The notes under the pieces: model-generated | What the model was told of the DNA's origin: nothing | Seen by the model: only the letters and a program-made list of their open reading frames with translations | Databases searched by the model: none | Translations under genes and position numbers: made by a program | Assembly (NCBI GenBank): GCA_019421725.1 | Contig: JAHZES010000115.1 | Coordinates: 1 to 6,834, forward strand | Length of the DNA: 6,834 nucleotides | Reading direction: 5' to 3' | Source: Clostridiales bacterium | GTDB taxonomy: Bacteria > Bacillota > Clostridia > Oscillospirales > Acutalibacteraceae | Shown here: in pieces, positions 4,734-6,834 of the stretch | Layout: the number at the start of each line of letters is the position of its first letter | Position numbering within the stretch: the first letter of the stretch is position 1

Positions 4734-6834
4734 ATGTTTGAAAACTATCGGGTTTTTGAAACCGAGCTTGCCGGCCGCCCGCTTGTGGTGGAAACCGGCA
4801 AAATTGCACAGCTGGCTAACGGAGCGGCGTTTGTGCGTTACGGCGATACCGTCGTGAACGTTGCTGTGACCGCCAGCGAGAAACCGCGTGAGGGTGTGGA
4901 CTTTTTCCCGCTTTCCGTCGATTTTGAAGAAAAGCTTTATTCCGTCGGCAAGATTCCGGGCTCCTTCCAGCGCAGAGAGGGTCGTCCGGCCGACAAGGCG
5001 ATCCTCGCTTCCCGTGTGATCGACCGCCCCATTCGCCCGCTGTTCCCAAAGAATATGCGCAACGATGTCGCTGTTGTTTGCACGGTGATGTCGGTTGATC
5101 CGGACTGTTCGCCGGAGATCACCGCCATGATCGGTACTTCGATCGCTCTTTCGATTTCGGATATTCCGTGGAACGGCCCGATCAGCGGTGTTTCCGTCGG
5201 CTATGTGGACGGCGAGTACGTGATCAATCCGAATGCGGAGCAGCGTGAAAAGAGCGAAATGGCAGTCACCGTTGCTTCCACCTCTACACGCATTGCGATG
5301 ATTGAGGCCGGTGCAAAGGGCGTTTCCGACGAAGTGATGTTCAACGGCATTATGGCCGGTCACGAAGCAAATCAGAAGATCGTTTCCTTTATTGAGGATA
5401 TCAAGGCAGAAATCGGAAAAGAGAAATTCACCTATCCGGCTGCGCATCCGTCGGATGAAATGATGGATGCTGTCAAGGCCTTTGCTATTGACGATATCCG
5501 CGTTGCGCTCGACACCGACGACAAAAAGATCCGCGATGCCCGCCTGAAGCCGATCTACGATGCGGTTCACGAGCGCTTTGATCCGATCTACCCGGATCAG
5601 GCCGCTCAGATTGACGAGTGCCTTTATAAAACGCAGAAGTTTGTTGTGCGCCGCTGGCTGCTCGACGATCAGAAGCGTGTGGACGGCCGCGGAATGGACG
5701 AGATTCGCCCCCTGGCCGCCGAGGTTGGTCTGCTGCCCCGTGCGCACGGCTCCGGGCCTTTTACGCGCGGTCAGACACAGGTCCTTACGGTGGCTACCCT
5801 TGGTCCGGTTGCCGATCAGCAGCTGCTGGACGGCATTGACGGAGAGGAATTCAAGCGCTACATGCACCATTACAATTTCCCGCCGTATTCTGTGGGCGAA
5901 GCCCGCGGGATTCGCAGCCCCGGCCGCCGCGAGATCGGCCACGGTGCGCTGGCGGAGCGTGCGCTGCTGCCGGTGATTCCGCCGGTGGAGGAATTCCCCT
6001 ATGCGATTCGCCTTGTTTCCGAGGTCGTTTCTTCCAACGGCTCTACCTCTCAGGGTTCTGTTTGCGGCTCCACGCTGGCGTTGATGGATGCCGGTGTGCC
6101 GATCAAAGAGCCGGTTGCGGGTATCTCCTGCGGTCTGATTACCGAAGGGGAACGCTGGATGACCATGGTGGACATTCAGGGCCTGGAGGATTTCTTTGGT
6201 GATATGGACTTCAAGGTTGCCGGTACGCACACCGGCATTACCGCGATCCAGATGGATCTTAAGATCGACGGCCTTACGCCCGACATGGTGAAGGAAGCGC
6301 TTGCGAAAACGCACAAGGCGCGTAATTATATTCTGGATGAAATTATCCTTAAGGCGATCCCCGCGCCGCGCGCCGAGCTTTCCGCTTATGCGCCGAAGAT
6401 GCTTTCCACCACGATCCCGGTGGACAAGATCCGCGAGGTAATCGGTACCGGCGGAAAGGTGATCCAGAAGATCTGCGCGGAATGCAACGTTAAAATCGAC
6501 ATTGAAGAAACGGGTTCCGTTTTTGTTTCGGCGATCAATCTGGATGATTGCCGCCGCGCAATTACCATCATTGAAACGATCGTCAACGATCCTGAGCCCG
6601 GTGCGATTTTCAAGGGCAAGGTCACGCGCATCATGGATTTCGGTGCATTTGTTGAGATCGCTCCCGGCAAGGAAGGCCTGGTTCATATTTCCCGTCTTGA
6701 TGTGAAACGCACCGAGAAGGTGACCGACGTTGTCAATGTCGGAGACGAGGTACTGGTCAAGGTTCTGGAAATTGACGACAAGGGACGCCTGGATCTTTCA
6801 AGGAGCGATTCGCTGACTGCAGGGCGCGGGCGTG
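4734..6834 (+). CDS. pnp: Polynucleotide phosphorylase (3' end cut off by the window)
   Basis: PNPase degrades RNA from the 3' end with phosphate, releasing nucleoside diphosphates, and works as a trimer, often with the degradosome. The frame is open from ATG 4734 (GGAGG 7 nt upstream) to the window end, giving 700 residues without a stop. Only a few C-terminal residues and the stop should be missing. The first RNase PH domain includes FFPLSVDFEEKLYSVGKIPG and IDRPIRPLFP; an all-helical segment follows (about 240-310). The second, catalytic RNase PH domain has RVDGRGMDEIRPL, GPFTRGQTQ, and the phosphate-binding SSNGSTSQGSVCGS (433 onward). D486, D492 and K494 (DFFGDMDFK) match the numbering of the E. 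coli active site. The KH domain follows with IREVIGTGGKVI (about 565-576), then the S1 domain from GAIFKGKVTRIMDFGAFVEI (623 onward) to LDLSRSD. It may be read by readthrough from rpsO. Confidence 0.97.
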   Translation, partial: MFENYRVFETELAGRPLVVETGKIAQLANGAAFVRYGDTVVNVAVTASEKPREGVDFFPLSVDFEEKLYSVGKIPGSFQRREGRPADKAILASRVIDRPIRPLFPKNMRNDVAVVCTVMSVDPDCSPEITAMIGTSIALSISDIPWNGPISGVSVGYVDGEYVINPNAEQREKSEMAVTVASTSTRIAMIEAGAKGVSDEVMFNGIMAGHEANQKIVSFIEDIKAEIGKEKFTYPAAHPSDEMMDAVKAFAIDDIRVALDTDDKKIRDARLKPIYDAVHERFDPIYPDQAAQIDECLYKTQKFVVRRWLLDDQKRVDGRGMDEIRPLAAEVGLLPRAHGSGPFTRGQTQVLTVATLGPVADQQLLDGIDGEEFKRYMHHYNFPPYSVGEARGIRSPGRREIGHGALAERALLPVIPPVEEFPYAIRLVSEVVSSNGSTSQGSVCGSTLALMDAGVPIKEPVAGISCGLITEGERWMTMVDIQGLEDFFGDMDFKVAGTHTGITAIQMDLKIDGLTPDMVKEALAKTHKARNYILDEIILKAIPAPRAELSAYAPKMLSTTIPVDKIREVIGTGGKVIQKICAECNVKIDIEETGSVFVSAINLDDCRRAITIIETIVNDPEPGAIFKGKVTRIMDFGAFVEIAPGKEGLVHISRLDVKRTEKVTDVVNVGDEVLVKVLEIDDKGRLDLSRSDSLTAGRGR

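Noticed and set aside
4227..6686. Minus-strand open frame of 819 codons across rpsO and pnp
   Set aside because: It is in exact codon register with two certain genes and is open only because TTA, CTA and TCA are avoided there. Its composition is rich in Arg, His and Asn, as expected of an antisense shadow. It resembles no protein family I recognise.
1..6834. Mobile elements, CRISPR arrays, tRNA or rRNA genes, or an accessory defence-type system
   Set aside because: No transposase, terminal repeats, regular repeat-spacer pattern or tRNA cloverleaf was seen. All coding space is taken by seven conserved housekeeping genes.

Overview
The window carries a compact, conserved translation and RNA-turnover locus, all on the + strand: infB (3' end only) - rbfA - nrnA-type DHH phosphoesterase - truB - ribF - rpsO - pnp (3' end cut off by the window). 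This order is typical of Firmicutes. GC-rich codon usage (mid to upper 50s % GC, judged by eye), Shine-Dalgarno sites before every complete gene, two TTG starts, and protein sequences of clear Firmicutes type suggest a GC-rich member of Clostridia, perhaps Oscillospirales/Ruminococcaceae. That placement is an inference.

Layout. Positions 1-4050 look like the distal part of one long operon: infB, rbfA and nrnA follow each other with gaps of 28 and -4 nt, truB starts 40 nt later, and ribF starts 60 nt after truB. I see no terminator inside this block. A regulatory region follows (4051-4280): an A-rich segment with helically spaced A4 tracts, a strong vegetative-type promoter (TTTACA-17-TGATATACT), and a leader of about 139 nt rich in mutually exclusive base pairings, ahead of rpsO. 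An intrinsic terminator-like hairpin with a GCAA tetraloop follows rpsO. A leader of about 137 nt with one more hairpin then leads to pnp, which stays open to the end of the window.

Functional logic. IF2 loads initiator tRNA, RbfA matures the 30S subunit, TruB makes the T-loop pseudouridine of tRNA, and S15 nucleates the central domain of the 30S. PNPase degrades RNA to short oligos, and NrnA finishes nano-RNAs. RibF makes FMN and FAD and is the metabolic outlier usually found here.

Novelty. The proteins are ordinary housekeeping families with intact catalytic motifs. I see no undescribed system of genes. The points worth a second look are the rpsO leader RNA, the curved-DNA-like segment before its promoter, a RibF protein that seems to lack its usual C-terminal helix, and the rpsO-pnp junction.
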